Below, one piece after another: positions 20,776 to 32,001 of a DNA stretch of 64,000 nt; within the stretch, counting starts at the first letter, position 1, and the number at the start of each line of letters is the position of its first letter. The translations under genes were made by a program, and so were the position numbers. Under the pieces are notes generated by a model. The model saw only the letters and a program-made list of their open reading frames with translations. It was not told where the DNA came from and did no database searches. Source of the stretch: Heracleum sosnowskyi (lineage: Eukaryota > Streptophyta > Magnoliopsida > Apiales > Apiaceae); assembly GCA_030848705.1 (NCBI GenBank), contig CM061237.1, positions 82,703,910-82,767,909 of the forward strand, read 5' to 3'.

Positions 20776-22690
20776 TTTGGGTATTTATTAAATATTCCAA
20801 ATATGATTTAAAAATCATGGAACCTTATTATATGATTAAAGGTTCTATTATTTACACAAAAATATAAATTTCTGATTTTCAGAAAAGATATTAAAATAGA
20901 GATTCCAACTATTATCTTAAGATATTTAAAGGTAATTAAATGAGGATAGTGTTTTCTAACTCATCGAAAATTTGGGAATCTAGTTCAAGAAGTCGAGGAC
21001 AGAGTTTTACTTCCACTGTTCCTCTAGAATAACTATAGCTGGGGATGGCTCCCCCATTCAAGTAAAGTATTTCAAACTTGCTAAACTCTGAAATTTTAAT
21101 AAACTCCCTGGTCATGATTTCAAAATACGTAGTACTCATCGGTAGTTTCGTTGACTAATGTCAACCCACACTTTGACTTACTCCTTTCAATTACTCTGGA
21201 GTAAGGTATTCTGATCGGTTACAAAGTTTTGACAAGTATTTGTACTTGGGAAAAATGGAATTAAATTCCTATTTCCGTTTCATGGATATTTTTCATCATG
21301 GGAATTGGAAGGGCCTACACGACAATGAAATAGGTGCCGGGGTAGTGCCAAAATTATCAAGGCTTGCCCGGTGACGAAATAGGCGCCGAGGTAGTGATCT
21401 CTTGCGTGCTAAGGCTTGCCCGGTGACGAAATAGGCGCCGAGGTAGTGATCTCTTAGCACAGTGGCCTGTATGCGGTCAGGGTGATAACCGAACAGGAAG
21501 TCGTCATTCTACTAGTAGAAAAGTTACGTTACGATACCACGGCTGATCACCGTGTATCGTGGTTCCAGTATATTCCCTTCCCTCCGATTGGAGTTATGTT
21601 GCACATTGTAACAAAAGCCTAGGCGCTGAGTTACTGATAATGTGACAGTGATGAGTAATGATGTTCCTCATACAGTAGTTGTACTGTATGGCATGTTTTG
21701 ACGAAAATAATGTTTAAACATATCATTCTGTATACTAATGAAGTTTTAAAAGTTTTCAATTATGATATCAACTACATGTATGAGTATGCTGCTATATATT
21801 GTTGTTGAGCTTCAGTGCTCATTCTTGCTTCTTTTATAAAAGGTGTTCATTACTGATATTTTACAGTATTTTGAACAATATGAGATATCTAAATAGATAT
21901 TCATGTATATATGTTGAGAAGGTATTTAAGATATACAGTATATTGAACTGTATAGTATTTTGAATCAATGGATAGGCTTTAAGCCTTGATTCCAATATTT
22001 GATATCTATTTTAAAAAGATATGTTTTGAGTCTTGGTTTATCATACGGATGCCAAGGATTTCCAAATGATTACGAAGAATATATGAGTATGATTATAAGT
22101 CATACGGTATTTTGAACGGTATACTATTTTGGGGTTAGACCCTAGTAGTGTTAAAAACTTTGATCCCATGTGGATTACCTTCCTAAAAGGTTTAAAGATT
22201 TAAACTGGCATAGATTTCTTGCTGAGCGCTATTAGCTCATTGTTGCTTTATTAAATCTTTCAGCATGAAGAAAACATTGCCGATTCACCTCGTGTTACGA
22301 GAGCAAGGGAATGGAGAGACCACCCTGGAGTTAGTTAATGCAGGATGGATACTGTCGGTGTGAGCAGAATAGTTGTAGCTTGAATTAGTAAGAATTATTT
22401 TGAGTGGGTTTGTATTACTAAACCTTGTATAGAATTGTGAGGTCTATTATTGTAACTTCAGGTAGAGGTTGTAAATAATAGATGAGATCCTGGATAGTAC
22501 ATTTGGGTTGTAATAACAAATGTTGATTATTGTTGCTCATTTCCAAGGCTATAACTTATGTGTGCGTGTGTGCGTAAGTGATTGGGGTCTTTGGAGTTGT
22601 ATTATGAGAATGTTGTAAGTAATGCAGGTATTGTATCATTGATGGAGCGTGACAACCCAGATTCCTGACCCCGGATCTGGGGGTGTTACA

Positions 22691-23889
22691 ATATTTGTTC
22701 TTTAGTGACAACTAGTGGGGGGACAATTGGTGTTGTATATGTACTGGATCATTTGTATTTTTCGATCTATCTGAATGAATATGAACTTTTTTGCTGCTTA
22801 ACTTTATTTATGTATTATTATTTCCTTTCCTTATCAGAAAACCCCAAAAATAAACCCTAGATCTCTTGTAATTCGTTACAATATACATCTATGTAATTGG
22901 GCTTTATCTTTCGTACTGAATTTGCTCTATTTCTTGTCTTCACCGTTGTAACCACCGTGACCTCGACTACACTTGTTTGTCATCGTCCAAGTAGAAGCAT
23001 ATTATAATTTGTCTCGTCAACACATGACTATAACTCTCCTTCCTCTTTTATTTATCCTCAGTTAATTTCTAATTTAATGGTCCTGTCAGTGATCAGTGAT
23101 AGTAGGGAATTGGGTTGTATGTATATCGAAAAGGAATTTTTGGTGAATTAGGGGGAGGTGTAAATTCGTGAAAAGCCATGAACGTTTCAAAAAAGTAGTA
23201 CCCAGTTATACTACATATATGTATATGTGTGCAAATCGGGTGTAGATGCTGAGAGCTTGGATGGGTGACGTAGGTGTTGACTTGTAAAGAATGGTCGAGC
23301 AAATACGCATTTGGATGATGCGTTTCTCAAAGCCTCGCATCTGCAGGATGCGCATGTAGTTGCAAAACTTGAAATTGATTTATCAAACACGCAACCTCTG
23401 AATGCGTATAGGGCTCCACGCATGCAAAAAATGCGTAAACAAACTCACGCATATGATAAATAGTTAACCTTTGGGGTTCAATATTCCTATTTTGGGTTTT
23501 AGAAATATTAAGAATGACGAATAATTCGTATATGGACTTATGGTTTAGGGTTTAGGATTGTTTACAACCCTAAAATCAGGACGCCGGAAAATTAATATTA
23601 AAAAAAAAAAGTAGTGATAAATTATAGACATTGATATGCGCAATTTGAACATGCGTATTCACAGTATTTGCATCTTAGTGTGTTACTTCCAAGATGCTGA
23701 TAGGGAGATGGCAGTAAGGGACAACACGCATCTGTATGATGCGTATATTGGCCTGCAAGGTATGCGCATTTGCATAATGCGTATCTTAAGTGTGATTTTG
23801 GGCATCTTTTGTGCAGACTGATATTTTGGGCAACCGTGCATCAAAAAATGAGATAAAGGGCTTTCACCCGAAATTATTACACATACTAA
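22691..23889. other. Unassigned DNA between gypsy 2 and the LINE; contains regular small hairpins
   Basis: No gene or element recognised. 22691-23100 is AT-rich and featureless to me. 23301-23790 contains five imperfect-to-perfect palindromes of the form ACGCAT-7 nt-ATGCGT (23305-23323, 23336-23353, 23418-23436, 23726-23744, 23764-23782), each with exactly seven bases between the arms. Confidence 0.6.
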
Positions 23890-25095
23890 ACCTTAAAGAA
23901 TAATAGATCTTCTATCAACTGGATTTCATGGAATAGATTGAGTAAGCATAAACATAATGGTGGTCTCGGTTTTAGAGATTTGCGTGATTTTAACTTAGCA
24001 ATGCTTGGGAAACAATGTTGGCGGCTGATTACTAACCAGGAGAGCTTGGTGGCTAGACTGTACAAGTCCAAATACTATGCTGATAGAGATTTTATAGAGG
24101 CTAAGTTGGGTAGTGGACCTAGTTTCATTTGGCGAAGCATTCTGGAAGCGAGAAGGATTATTTCAGCTGGTTCATGTTGGAGGATTGGTAATGGAACTAA
24201 AATTCAAATTTTGGGGCAACCTTGGCTAAACAATAACAACCCTTACATCACCACAGTGTCACCAGTTCTAGAAAATCGAAGGGTAGCTTCTTTGTTTTGC
24301 GAGCATAGTAAAGAATGGGATTTTGAGGTTGTCAATGATGTGTTCGAAGTGAGAGACCAACATCTCATTGCTAGCACTACTATTGAACAGGAGTTAGAGG
24401 ATGATGCTTTAACCTGGAAGCCGAAGAACTCAGGCCAATATTCAGTTAAATCGGCATATAAACTACTTCAACAAGAAAAAGGAAACTGGGGTATGGGTGA
24501 AGATATCCTTTTCTGGAGGAGTCTGTGGAACATTAAAGCTCCTCCTCAAGCTTTAAATCTGGTCTGGAGGGCTCTTACTTATTGTCTACCAACTCTGCTT
24601 CAATTACAATCGAAGCATGTGCCAGTAAATAATATATGTCCTCTTTGCAAAGAAGGAATTGAATCTATTCTCCATGCACTAGTTCAATGCAGGGCTGCTG
24701 ATTTGTGTTGGCAAATTTTTATCCCAGGAATTAACACAAATGAGACGGTAGATTTTCGAACTTGGCTGGAGAGGAATTTATCAGGTAAGCCAGGAAAAAC
24801 CAAAGAGAGAATCATCATGCTATGTTGGGCTATCTGGAGGTCGAGAAATGATTTTGTTTGGAACAATCGGAGATGACAACCTATGAAAATTGTTGCAAAG
24901 GCGTGGGAATATCTTTCGCAGTGGAATGCAGCCCAGAGTCGTTCTTTTAGTGCTCCAATTAATCCTCCTGTGCCAGGAGATGGGGCGGTTTGCTGGGTTA
25001 AGCCACAACATAATGGAGTAAAGATTACATGTGATGCAACAATCTTTGCAGAGCTTGGCATTTCAGGAGCGGGTCTTATAGCCCGTGATCATGAT

Positions 25096-26115
25096 TGTTA
25101 GGAATATGTTGTTCTTGATGATAAGCATAAAACACTTAGTAGAATTTGTGTAAAGTCAATTTTGTAGCTGTCAACGAAATAGCATGCTTAGCAGTGTTTC
25201 GTTGACAGGAAGCTCATCAACGAAATGAGTGTTGTAGCAATTGCATTGTACAATACTTCACAGTATGATAGGCATTCTATTATATGTTTTAGATAGGTTT
25301 TCTAAGTCATGTTGACTATGTACTAGATAGGCAAAATAGGTTGGTTAATTGTAAATATGTAATGCCTTGTAATTCTGCCTAAGTGAAGACATGTCAACGG
25401 TATGAAGATTACTCTGTCAACGGTATGGAGTTTACCCATCAACGAAACGAGGGAAACACCATCAACGGAATGAAGAATGAAGCTATCAACGAAACACATC
25501 TCCTTGCTATCAACGAATCAATGTTGCTTTTTGAACAGTTGACAAAGTGATAGTGACAGTTTACTGAACAGATCTAAAAGGAGATATGGAAGTGTACTTT
25601 GCATTGGAAACCATCAAAGTGGATACTGGAAATAAGGAAACATTCCAATTTCCAATAAGGCTCTTGGGAATGATTATAATGAGCATGAAGACAAAAGCTA
25701 AGATCTCCAAGGACCATTGGACAAAAGGAATGAAAAGCAAGCTACTGATGGTTACTACTATTATTCTTTAGTTTAACCAAACGTAGAATTGTAAACTTGG
25801 GATATATAACCAAGTGTAGCAGTTACTTTAAAAAGTGAGAGAAGAAACACAAATAGATTGTATTAGCTATTTTGAGAGCAATTCTTCTCTACAACCTTGT
25901 AACTGAGCAGCTGTGTACTTTTGTATCACAGATTATTTCCGCAATAAAAACACTTCAGTTGGATCATCAAACAATCCAACTGAATTATTTATATCTTGTG
26001 TTTTTATTTATTCAGTTCAGTTTTATTTTATAAAGTGTTTTAGTTTCAAGAAAATATCAAGAATTGTATTCAACCCCCCCCTTCTACAATTCTGTTAGGT
26101 CATTTGGGAATAACA
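25096..26115 (+). repeat. Copia A 5' LTR
   Basis: Starts TGTTAGGAATATG and ends GGGAATAACA. It contains nine copies of TCAACG(A/G)(A/T) or its complement (25171, 25197 minus, 25217, 25394, 25417, 25439, 25462, 25486, 25510). The last six are spaced 22-24 bp apart. A TATA-like GATATATAAC lies at 25801-25810 and an AATAAA at 25943-25948, plausible promoter and polyadenylation signals for the R region. The 61-codon ORF at 25586 is not considered a gene. Confidence 0.95.
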
Positions 26116-26117
26116 AT

Positions 26118-26129
26118 TGGTATCAGAGC
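26118..26129 (+). promoter_or_regulatory. Primer-binding site of copia A
   Basis: TGGTATCAGAGC, two bases after the LTR end, is the perfect complement to the initiator tRNA-Met 3' end used to prime minus-strand DNA synthesis. Confidence 0.92.
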
Positions 26130-26179
26130 CAGCTTCTAACATACAAGAAGTTTAAAGATCAAGACCAAAAACAGAAACC

Positions 26180-28651
26180 ATGGTGAAGAAGGATGCAGGT
26201 GTGAAGATACCAGTTCTTGATAAAGACAACTACTTTCACTGGAAAGTAAAGATGCATTTACATCTCATGTCTATGGATGAGAGGTATGTAGACTGCATTG
26301 AGAAAGGTCCACACGTTCCCATGAAGCTTGATTCTAGGGTTGGACTGCCAGATGATGCACCTGATGTAGAGATTCCAAAAACTGTCTCAGAATGGACTGT
26401 TGAAGATATTGCAGAAGTTCATAAAGACAAAAGGACCATGAACATTCTGTTTAATGGTTTGGAGCAAGAGATGTTTGACAATGTTATCAACTGTACAACC
26501 TCTAAGGAAGTATGGGATACTGTTAGAACTCTCTGTGAAGGAACTGAGCAAGTCAGGGAAAATAAAATGCAACTCCTTATACAACAATATGAGCATTTTC
26601 ATTTTAAAGCTGGTGAAACCCTAAATGACACGTTTAGTAGGTTTCAAAAGCTTTTGAATGGATTAAAGTTGTATGGGAGGATCTATCAAACCAAGGATTC
26701 AAACCTTAAATTTCTTAGAGCTCTTCCAAAAGAATGGAAGCCTATGACCGTTTCTCTCAGAAACACTCAAGAGTACAAAGACTACACTCTTGAAAGGCTT
26801 TATGGAACCTTGAAGACTTATGAGCTGGAAATGGAGCAAGATGAGGAAATTGAAAAGGTACAAAAGAAGGGTGGATCTATTGCATTGATTGCATCTGTGA
26901 ACCAACTTGAAGATGACAATAAAGAAACTGCAAAGGCCACAACTAGTCGATCTAGTTGTAGGAGTGATGTTAGCAAGGGTAAAGACAAGATGACAGAAGA
27001 AGAAGAATCAGAACCAGCCAACTTGGAGGACTTAGATGAGATTGATGAACACATTGCTTTTCTGTCTAGAAAATTCTCTAAGTTCAAGTTCAAAAGAAAC
27101 TCAGAAGCAAGGCCACCAAGAAGAGACTTTCAACCTAGCAAAACAAACTGGATTGAAAAGTCTAAGTCAAAATGTTTCAATTGTGGAATGCTTGGTCACT
27201 TTGCTGGAGACTGCAGAAAGCCCAAGATTGAGAAGGGCAACAGGAAATTTGAGCCTGTTGATTATAAAAAGAAATACTTTGAACTTCTCAAACAAAAAGA
27301 AAAGGCTTTCATGTCTCAGGAGTATGATTGGGCTGGTAATGGTGAAGATTCTGATGATGATATTGAGTATGTCAACTTGGCTCTTATGGCTGACAATCAT
27401 GAGCAGGAAGCAAGTTCCTCAAGCAACCAGGTAACAATTACTAATCTTTCTGAGCTTTCTAAAGAGGAATGCGATAGTGCAGTAAATGAAATGTCTACTG
27501 TATTATATAATTTGCGTGTTACTCTTAAATCACTTACTAAAGAGAATTCAAGAATAAAAGAGACCAATCTGCTCTTAAGTGATAGGAATGCAATGTTAGA
27601 AGCACAGCTCATTGAATTTGAGAAAATGAGATGTGTTAGTAGGGATGCTAAGAAGGAACTTGAGAACGTGTTACAAAGGGAAGAAATTCTTAAAACACAA
27701 CTTGAGATAGAACAAGGTGTGATTGCAAAATGGAAGGATGCCAGGAATGTTGCTGCCAACATAATTAATGTTCAAGGCGTGGAATCCTTCTGTGAGCAAT
27801 CATGGAAAAGGAACAAAGAGAAGCTAGGGTATGTTGGTGAAACCTTAGAATCAGAAACAAAGTCAACAAACAACAATGATCATTTGTTGAAGGTTGATAT
27901 GTCAACGGAATGCAATGTTTCGTTGACACATGAACCATCAACCGATCAGGCTGTTTCGTTGACAGACAAAGAAAAAAATAAACTCACTAGACTTAATGAC
28001 AAGTATGGTCCTGTCACCAAGAACTTTGTTCAAGGTGAGTCTAGTAAATCAAAGAAAATTGAGAAGCCTGTTGAGAGAGCTAATGTAGGTCACTTGTCTA
28101 ACAAGCAATTGAAAGACAAGGTAGAGAAAGTTCATAATGAGGCTAAGGGAAATAAAAAGAATAACAGGAATGGCAAAGTAGGAATTAACAAACACAACAA
28201 TTACACACCTGATAAATATGCTCCTAGAAAGACATGTGTTAATTGTGGAAGTGTTAGTCATTTGTCTACTAACTGCAAATCTGTTAAGAAATCTGCCAAT
28301 GTGAAAATGCCCAAGCCTGCAATGAACAGTTCCATGCCTACAATGCCTGTTATGTCTAACATGTTTGCTCCATATGCACAATTTCAGAATCCATATGCTA
28401 GCATGCCATTTGTGTCTAATCCTTACATGAATATGTTTAACATGCCACAAATGCCATGGAACATGAATAACATGATTGTTCCTCCAACTATGCATGCTAT
28501 GAATGAAAATATGAGCAACCCTCAGAAATCAACACCAAGGGTAAAGATTGATTTGAATCAATCTGAGCCCAAAGTGAAAAATGGTACAAAAGGGAATGCA
28601 AAGGCTAACAAGACAGGACCCAAGGAAACTTGGGTACCAAAATCAACTTGA
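26180..28651 (+). CDS. Copia A gag (823 aa) with two distant zinc knuckles
   Basis: Structural protein that packages the element RNA. The N-terminus (PVLDKDNYFHWKVKMHLHLM) and the following 200 residues are the copia-type gag domain (DUF4219/UBN2 region). A first CCHC knuckle lies at residue 332 (CFNCGMLGHFAGDC). A long charged coiled coil (about 430-530) follows. A second CCHC knuckle is at residue 686 (CVNCGSVSHLSTNC), then a Met/Pro/Asn-rich low-complexity stretch and a GPKETWVPK end typical of the lineage. At 27902, 27918 and 27954 it carries the element-specific TCAACG motif in both orientations, read as STE and VSLT. The last 22 nt overlap pol. The frame is intact. Confidence 0.93.
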   Translation: MVKKDAGVKIPVLDKDNYFHWKVKMHLHLMSMDERYVDCIEKGPHVPMKLDSRVGLPDDAPDVEIPKTVSEWTVEDIAEVHKDKRTMNILFNGLEQEMFDNVINCTTSKEVWDTVRTLCEGTEQVRENKMQLLIQQYEHFHFKAGETLNDTFSRFQKLLNGLKLYGRIYQTKDSNLKFLRALPKEWKPMTVSLRNTQEYKDYTLERLYGTLKTYELEMEQDEEIEKVQKKGGSIALIASVNQLEDDNKETAKATTSRSSCRSDVSKGKDKMTEEEESEPANLEDLDEIDEHIAFLSRKFSKFKFKRNSEARPPRRDFQPSKTNWIEKSKSKCFNCGMLGHFAGDCRKPKIEKGNRKFEPVDYKKKYFELLKQKEKAFMSQEYDWAGNGEDSDDDIEYVNLALMADNHEQEASSSSNQVTITNLSELSKEECDSAVNEMSTVLYNLRVTLKSLTKENSRIKETNLLLSDRNAMLEAQLIEFEKMRCVSRDAKKELENVLQREEILKTQLEIEQGVIAKWKDARNVAANIINVQGVESFCEQSWKRNKEKLGYVGETLESETKSTNNNDHLLKVDMSTECNVSLTHEPSTDQAVSLTDKEKNKLTRLNDKYGPVTKNFVQGESSKSKKIEKPVERANVGHLSNKQLKDKVEKVHNEAKGNKKNNRNGKVGINKHNNYTPDKYAPRKTCVNCGSVSHLSTNCKSVKKSANVKMPKPAMNSSMPTMPVMSNMFAPYAQFQNPYASMPFVSNPYMNMFNMPQMPWNMNNMIVPPTMHAMNENMSNPQKSTPRVKIDLNQSEPKVKNGTKGNAKANKTGPKETWVPKST

Positions 28652-31600
28652 TTTGGTTTTATTGTGTGCAGGGAGACAAAAGGAATCTTTGGTACTTGGA
28701 TAGTGGTTGTTCAAGACACATGACTGGTGATTCTACCCTGCTCACAGAGTTTCAGGAAAGAGCTGGCCCTTGTATTGCTTTTGGAGATGACAGCAAAGGC
28801 TACACAAAGGGATATGGCTTGATTTCAAAAGAGAATGTCATCATAGATGAGGTTGCATTGGTGGATGGTCTTAAGCACAACTTGCTTAGTATCAGCCAAC
28901 TTTGTGACAAAGGATTTTTAGTTACTTTTTCAAAAGAAGCCTGTGTTGTTTCTAAAGGAGGAAACAACAATGTGGTAATGACTGGATTCAGAAGAGGGAA
29001 TGTGTACATTGCTGACTTTAGTAGCACAAGTTCAGACACCATCACTTGTCTTTTCAGCAAGGCAAGCAAGGATGAAAGTTGGTTATGGCACAAGAAGTTA
29101 TCCCATCTGAATTTCAAAGTTATGAATGATTTGGTGAGGAAAGATCTTGCTAGAGGAATTCCACAGGTGGAGTTCTCCAAGGATGGTTTGTGTGATGCCT
29201 GTCAAAAGGGAAAACAGAAGAAGGCATCATTCAAAAGTAAGACAGTGTCATCAATTGTCCAGCAGCTTGAATTGCTTCATATGGACCTATTTGGCCCTGT
29301 AAATGTTATGTCCATCTCAAAGAAGAAATACTGTCTTGTGATTGTTGATGATTTTTCTAGATTTACATGGACTTTCTTTTTGCACTCTAAGGATGAGGCA
29401 AGTGAAATCATTATCAATCACATCAAGATGGTAAGCAATCATCCTGATTTCAAAGTAAGAAGGATTAGGAGTGATAATGGGACAGAATTCAAGAATTCAA
29501 GCATGAAGGTGTTCTGTGAAGAAAATGGTATTTTGCATGAGTTTTCAGCAGCAAGAACACCACAGCAAAATGGTGTAGTTGAAAGGAAAAATAGAACACT
29601 TATTGAAGCTGCAAGGACAATGCTAGATGAATCAAAGTTACCTACATATTTTTGGGCTGATGCAGTTAACACAGCTTGCTTTACTCAAAATATTTCTTTG
29701 ATTAATCAGGCCAAAGGAATGACCCCTTATCAGTTACTCAAAAGAAAGAAGCCACTATTAGATTTTCTTCATGTCTTTGGATGCAAGTGCTTTGTTCTGA
29801 GAAATCAAGCTGAGCATTTGGGGAAATTTGAAGCAAAGGCAGATGAAGCAATATTTGTGGGATATGCAGCAGGGAAAGCTTACAGAGTCTTTAATCTCAG
29901 AATCAACATTGTTATGGAATCTGTACATGTTGTTTTTGATGATCTCAAAATACAAGGTCTCTGTGATGAAGGTTTCCATGAAAGTCTCTCTTTTGAGAAT
30001 GAGGAAGGAGAACAAGTGAATCATGATAAGGCTACTGAGAAACAGCCTAAAGTTGTTGTATCTAGCACAGATGAAAGCAGCAGTGAAGATGAAATTGCTG
30101 CATTAAGGTTAAAAAGGATAGCAGCTAGCCGACCAAATGGTCATTTCGTTGACAGTCATGGTGGTGAATTCGTTGACAGTCAGAATGAGCGTTTCGTTGA
30201 CAGCCAAAACGGTCATACCGTTGATAGTCATAGGAATGCTTCTAGAAGTGATCAATTAGGGACAACAAACTCAGGGGGAGTTTCTCAAGGACAAATATCC
30301 AATCAAGGCAATCATGATCATGAAGCTACGTCTTCAAGAGCAAATCTACCTCCCTCAAGGAAATGGACTAAAGATCATCCCTTTGAACTTATTATAGGTG
30401 ATGTCTCTTCAAAAGTCCAAACTAGAAGAGCAACTCAAGAAGAATGTCTATATAGTAGCTTTCTGTCTCAAGATGAGCCAAAGAAAGTTGAGGATGCACT
30501 TCTAGATCCAGATTGGGTATTAGCCATGCAAGAAGAGCTAAACCAATTTGAGAGAAACAATGTTTGGAAGCTGGTGCCCAGGCCTAATGACAGGAGTGTT
30601 ATAGGTACAAAGTGGGTGTTCAGAAACAAGATGGATGAAAATGGCATAGTCACAAGGAACAAAGCTAGATTGGTTGCAAAAGGCTATTCACAGGAAGAAG
30701 GAATTGATTTTGATGAAACCTTTGCTCCTGTTGCAAGACTAGAAGCAATAAGGATTTTCCTAGCCTATGCAGCCCATGCCAATTTCAAGGTCTATCAAAT
30801 GGATGTGAAGAGTGCTTTTCTGAATGGGGAATTGGAAGAGGAGGTGTATGTAAGTCAACCTCCTGGTTTTGAAGATGATGATTTTCCAGACTATGTGTAC
30901 TTCCTTCTCAAAGCACTCTATGGTTTGAAACAAGCACCTAGAGCCTGGTATGACACTCTCTCACAGTTCCTCCTTGAGAATCATTTCACTAGAGGTACTG
31001 TAGATAAAACTCTTTTTCACAGGGTTGTAAATGGCTCTACTTTACTTGTTCAAATTTATGTAGATGATATAATCTTTGGGTCTACAGATGTGAAACTTTG
31101 TCAAAAGTTTGCCAAGCTTATGCAAAGTAAGTATGAAATGAGCATGATGGGAGAATTAACTTACTTTCTTGGTCTACAAGTAAAGCAAGTTAATGAAGGC
31201 ATTTTCATTAGTCAAACAAAATACATTCATGATTTATTAAAGAAGTTTAACCTAATGGAATGCTCTCCTGCCAAAACTCCCATGCCTACTGCCACCAAAC
31301 TTGAATTGAATACTAAGGAAAAATCTGTGGACATTTCAAGTTACAGAGGCATGGTAGGCTCACTTTTATATTTAACAGCTAGTAGACCTGATATTATGTT
31401 TGCTACATGTCTATGTGCTAGATTTCAGGCTGATCCTAGAGAATCCCATTTAGTTGCTATTAAAAGAATTTTCAGATATCTCAAAGGAACACCAAACCTT
31501 GGCATTTGGTATCCTAGAGAATCTGGTTTTGAACTAATTGGTTATTCAGATGCAGATTTTGCAGGATGTAAAATTGACAGGAAAAGTACAACTGGGACCT

Positions 31601-32001
31601 GTCAATTCCTAGGAAACAAGCTTGTGTCATGGTTCAGCAAGAAACAAAACTCAGTTTCTACCTCCACAGCTGAGGCTGAGTATATTGCAGCTGGAAGTTG
31701 TTGTGCACAGATTTTATGGATGAAAAACCAACTACTTGATTATGGATTAAGAGTTGAGAAAATTCCTATCTTCTGTGACAACACTAGTGCCATTGCCATT
31801 ACTGAGAATCCAGTGCAGCATTCAAGGACCAAGCACATTGACATCAAGTACCATTTCATTAGAGAACATGTTATGAATGGTACTGTGGAGTTACATTTTG
31901 TTCCAAGTGAACAACAACTTGCAGACATCTTTACCAAGCCACTTGATGAATCAACATTCTCAAGATTAGTAAGTGAGCTAGGTATGCTAAATTTCTCTTA
32001 A
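28630..32001 (+). CDS. Copia A pol (about 1120 codons): protease, integrase, RT, RNase H
   Basis: Intact frame. Protease DSG near the start (catalytic Asp codon 24, DSGCSRHMTGD). GAG-pre-integrase with WHKKLSHLN. Integrase DDE at Asp219, Asp282 (RSDNGTEF) and Glu318 (GVVERKNRT), spacing 62 and 35. RT with QMDVKSAFLNG and YVDD at 810-813. RNase H with SDADFAGC and DNTSAIAI, ending ADIFTKPLD. The frame is -1 relative to gag, overlaps it by 22 nt and has no ATG before the protease. It is therefore probably made by frameshifting or from a spliced RNA: GTGCAGGGA at 28666-28674 looks like a splice acceptor. Between integrase and RT, four copies of the motif (T/A)TTCGTTGA at exact 24-bp spacing (30144-30224) encode an 8-residue repeat with core VDS. 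Confidence 0.94.
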   Translation: MGTKINLIWFYCVQGDKRNLWYLDSGCSRHMTGDSTLLTEFQERAGPCIAFGDDSKGYTKGYGLISKENVIIDEVALVDGLKHNLLSISQLCDKGFLVTFSKEACVVSKGGNNNVVMTGFRRGNVYIADFSSTSSDTITCLFSKASKDESWLWHKKLSHLNFKVMNDLVRKDLARGIPQVEFSKDGLCDACQKGKQKKASFKSKTVSSIVQQLELLHMDLFGPVNVMSISKKKYCLVIVDDFSRFTWTFFLHSKDEASEIIINHIKMVSNHPDFKVRRIRSDNGTEFKNSSMKVFCEENGILHEFSAARTPQQNGVVERKNRTLIEAARTMLDESKLPTYFWADAVNTACFTQNISLINQAKGMTPYQLLKRKKPLLDFLHVFGCKCFVLRNQAEHLGKFEAKADEAIFVGYAAGKAYRVFNLRINIVMESVHVVFDDLKIQGLCDEGFHESLSFENEEGEQVNHDKATEKQPKVVVSSTDESSSEDEIAALRLKRIAASRPNGHFVDSHGGEFVDSQNERFVDSQNGHTVDSHRNASRSDQLGTTNSGGVSQGQISNQGNHDHEATSSRANLPPSRKWTKDHPFELIIGDVSSKVQTRRATQEECLYSSFLSQDEPKKVEDALLDPDWVLAMQEELNQFERNNVWKLVPRPNDRSVIGTKWVFRNKMDENGIVTRNKARLVAKGYSQEEGIDFDETFAPVARLEAIRIFLAYAAHANFKVYQMDVKSAFLNGELEEEVYVSQPPGFEDDDFPDYVYFLLKALYGLKQAPRAWYDTLSQFLLENHFTRGTVDKTLFHRVVNGSTLLVQIYVDDIIFGSTDVKLCQKFAKLMQSKYEMSMMGELTYFLGLQVKQVNEGIFISQTKYIHDLLKKFNLMECSPAKTPMPTATKLELNTKEKSVDISSYRGMVGSLLYLTASRPDIMFATCLCARFQADPRESHLVAIKRIFRYLKGTPNLGIWYPRESGFELIGYSDADFAGCKIDRKSTTGTCQFLGNKLVSWFSKKQNSVSTSTAEAEYIAAGSCCAQILWMKNQLLDYGLRVEKIPIFCDNTSAIAITENPVQHSRTKHIDIKYHFIREHVMNGTVELHFVPSEQQLADIFTKPLDESTFSRLVSELGMLNFS

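Larger units (their letters stand above)
15272..22690 (+). repeat. Tekay-like gypsy 2 LTR, interrupted by a MULE
   Basis: Begins TGTAATAACCCC and ends GGGGGTGTTACA, with the same termini as gypsy 1. Removing the MULE and one copy of its target duplication leaves about 4.84 kb. The stretch 15272-17575 parallels the first 1.95 kb of the gypsy 1 3' LTR, and 21285-21850 parallels 3055-3620 of its 5' LTR, including two tandem 58-bp GACGAAATAGGCGCC units (21355-21460). No matching 5' LTR or body is present, so this is the 3' remnant of an element. Confidence 0.8.

Noticed and set aside
25586..25771. 61-codon ORF, exact second copy at 37685-37870
   Set aside because: Lies in the LTR and is duplicated because the LTR is. 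It has no protein family features and spans the promoter region.
27397..28495. Long antisense ORFs across copia A gag
   Set aside because: Mirror-image frames produced by biased codon composition of gag; no start context or protein features.
30144..30224. CRISPR-like regular repeats (24-bp spacing)
   Set aside because: Repeat core is only 9 bp, lies inside the pol frame of a plant retrotransposon and has no spacer structure. It is part of the dispersed motif of copia A.
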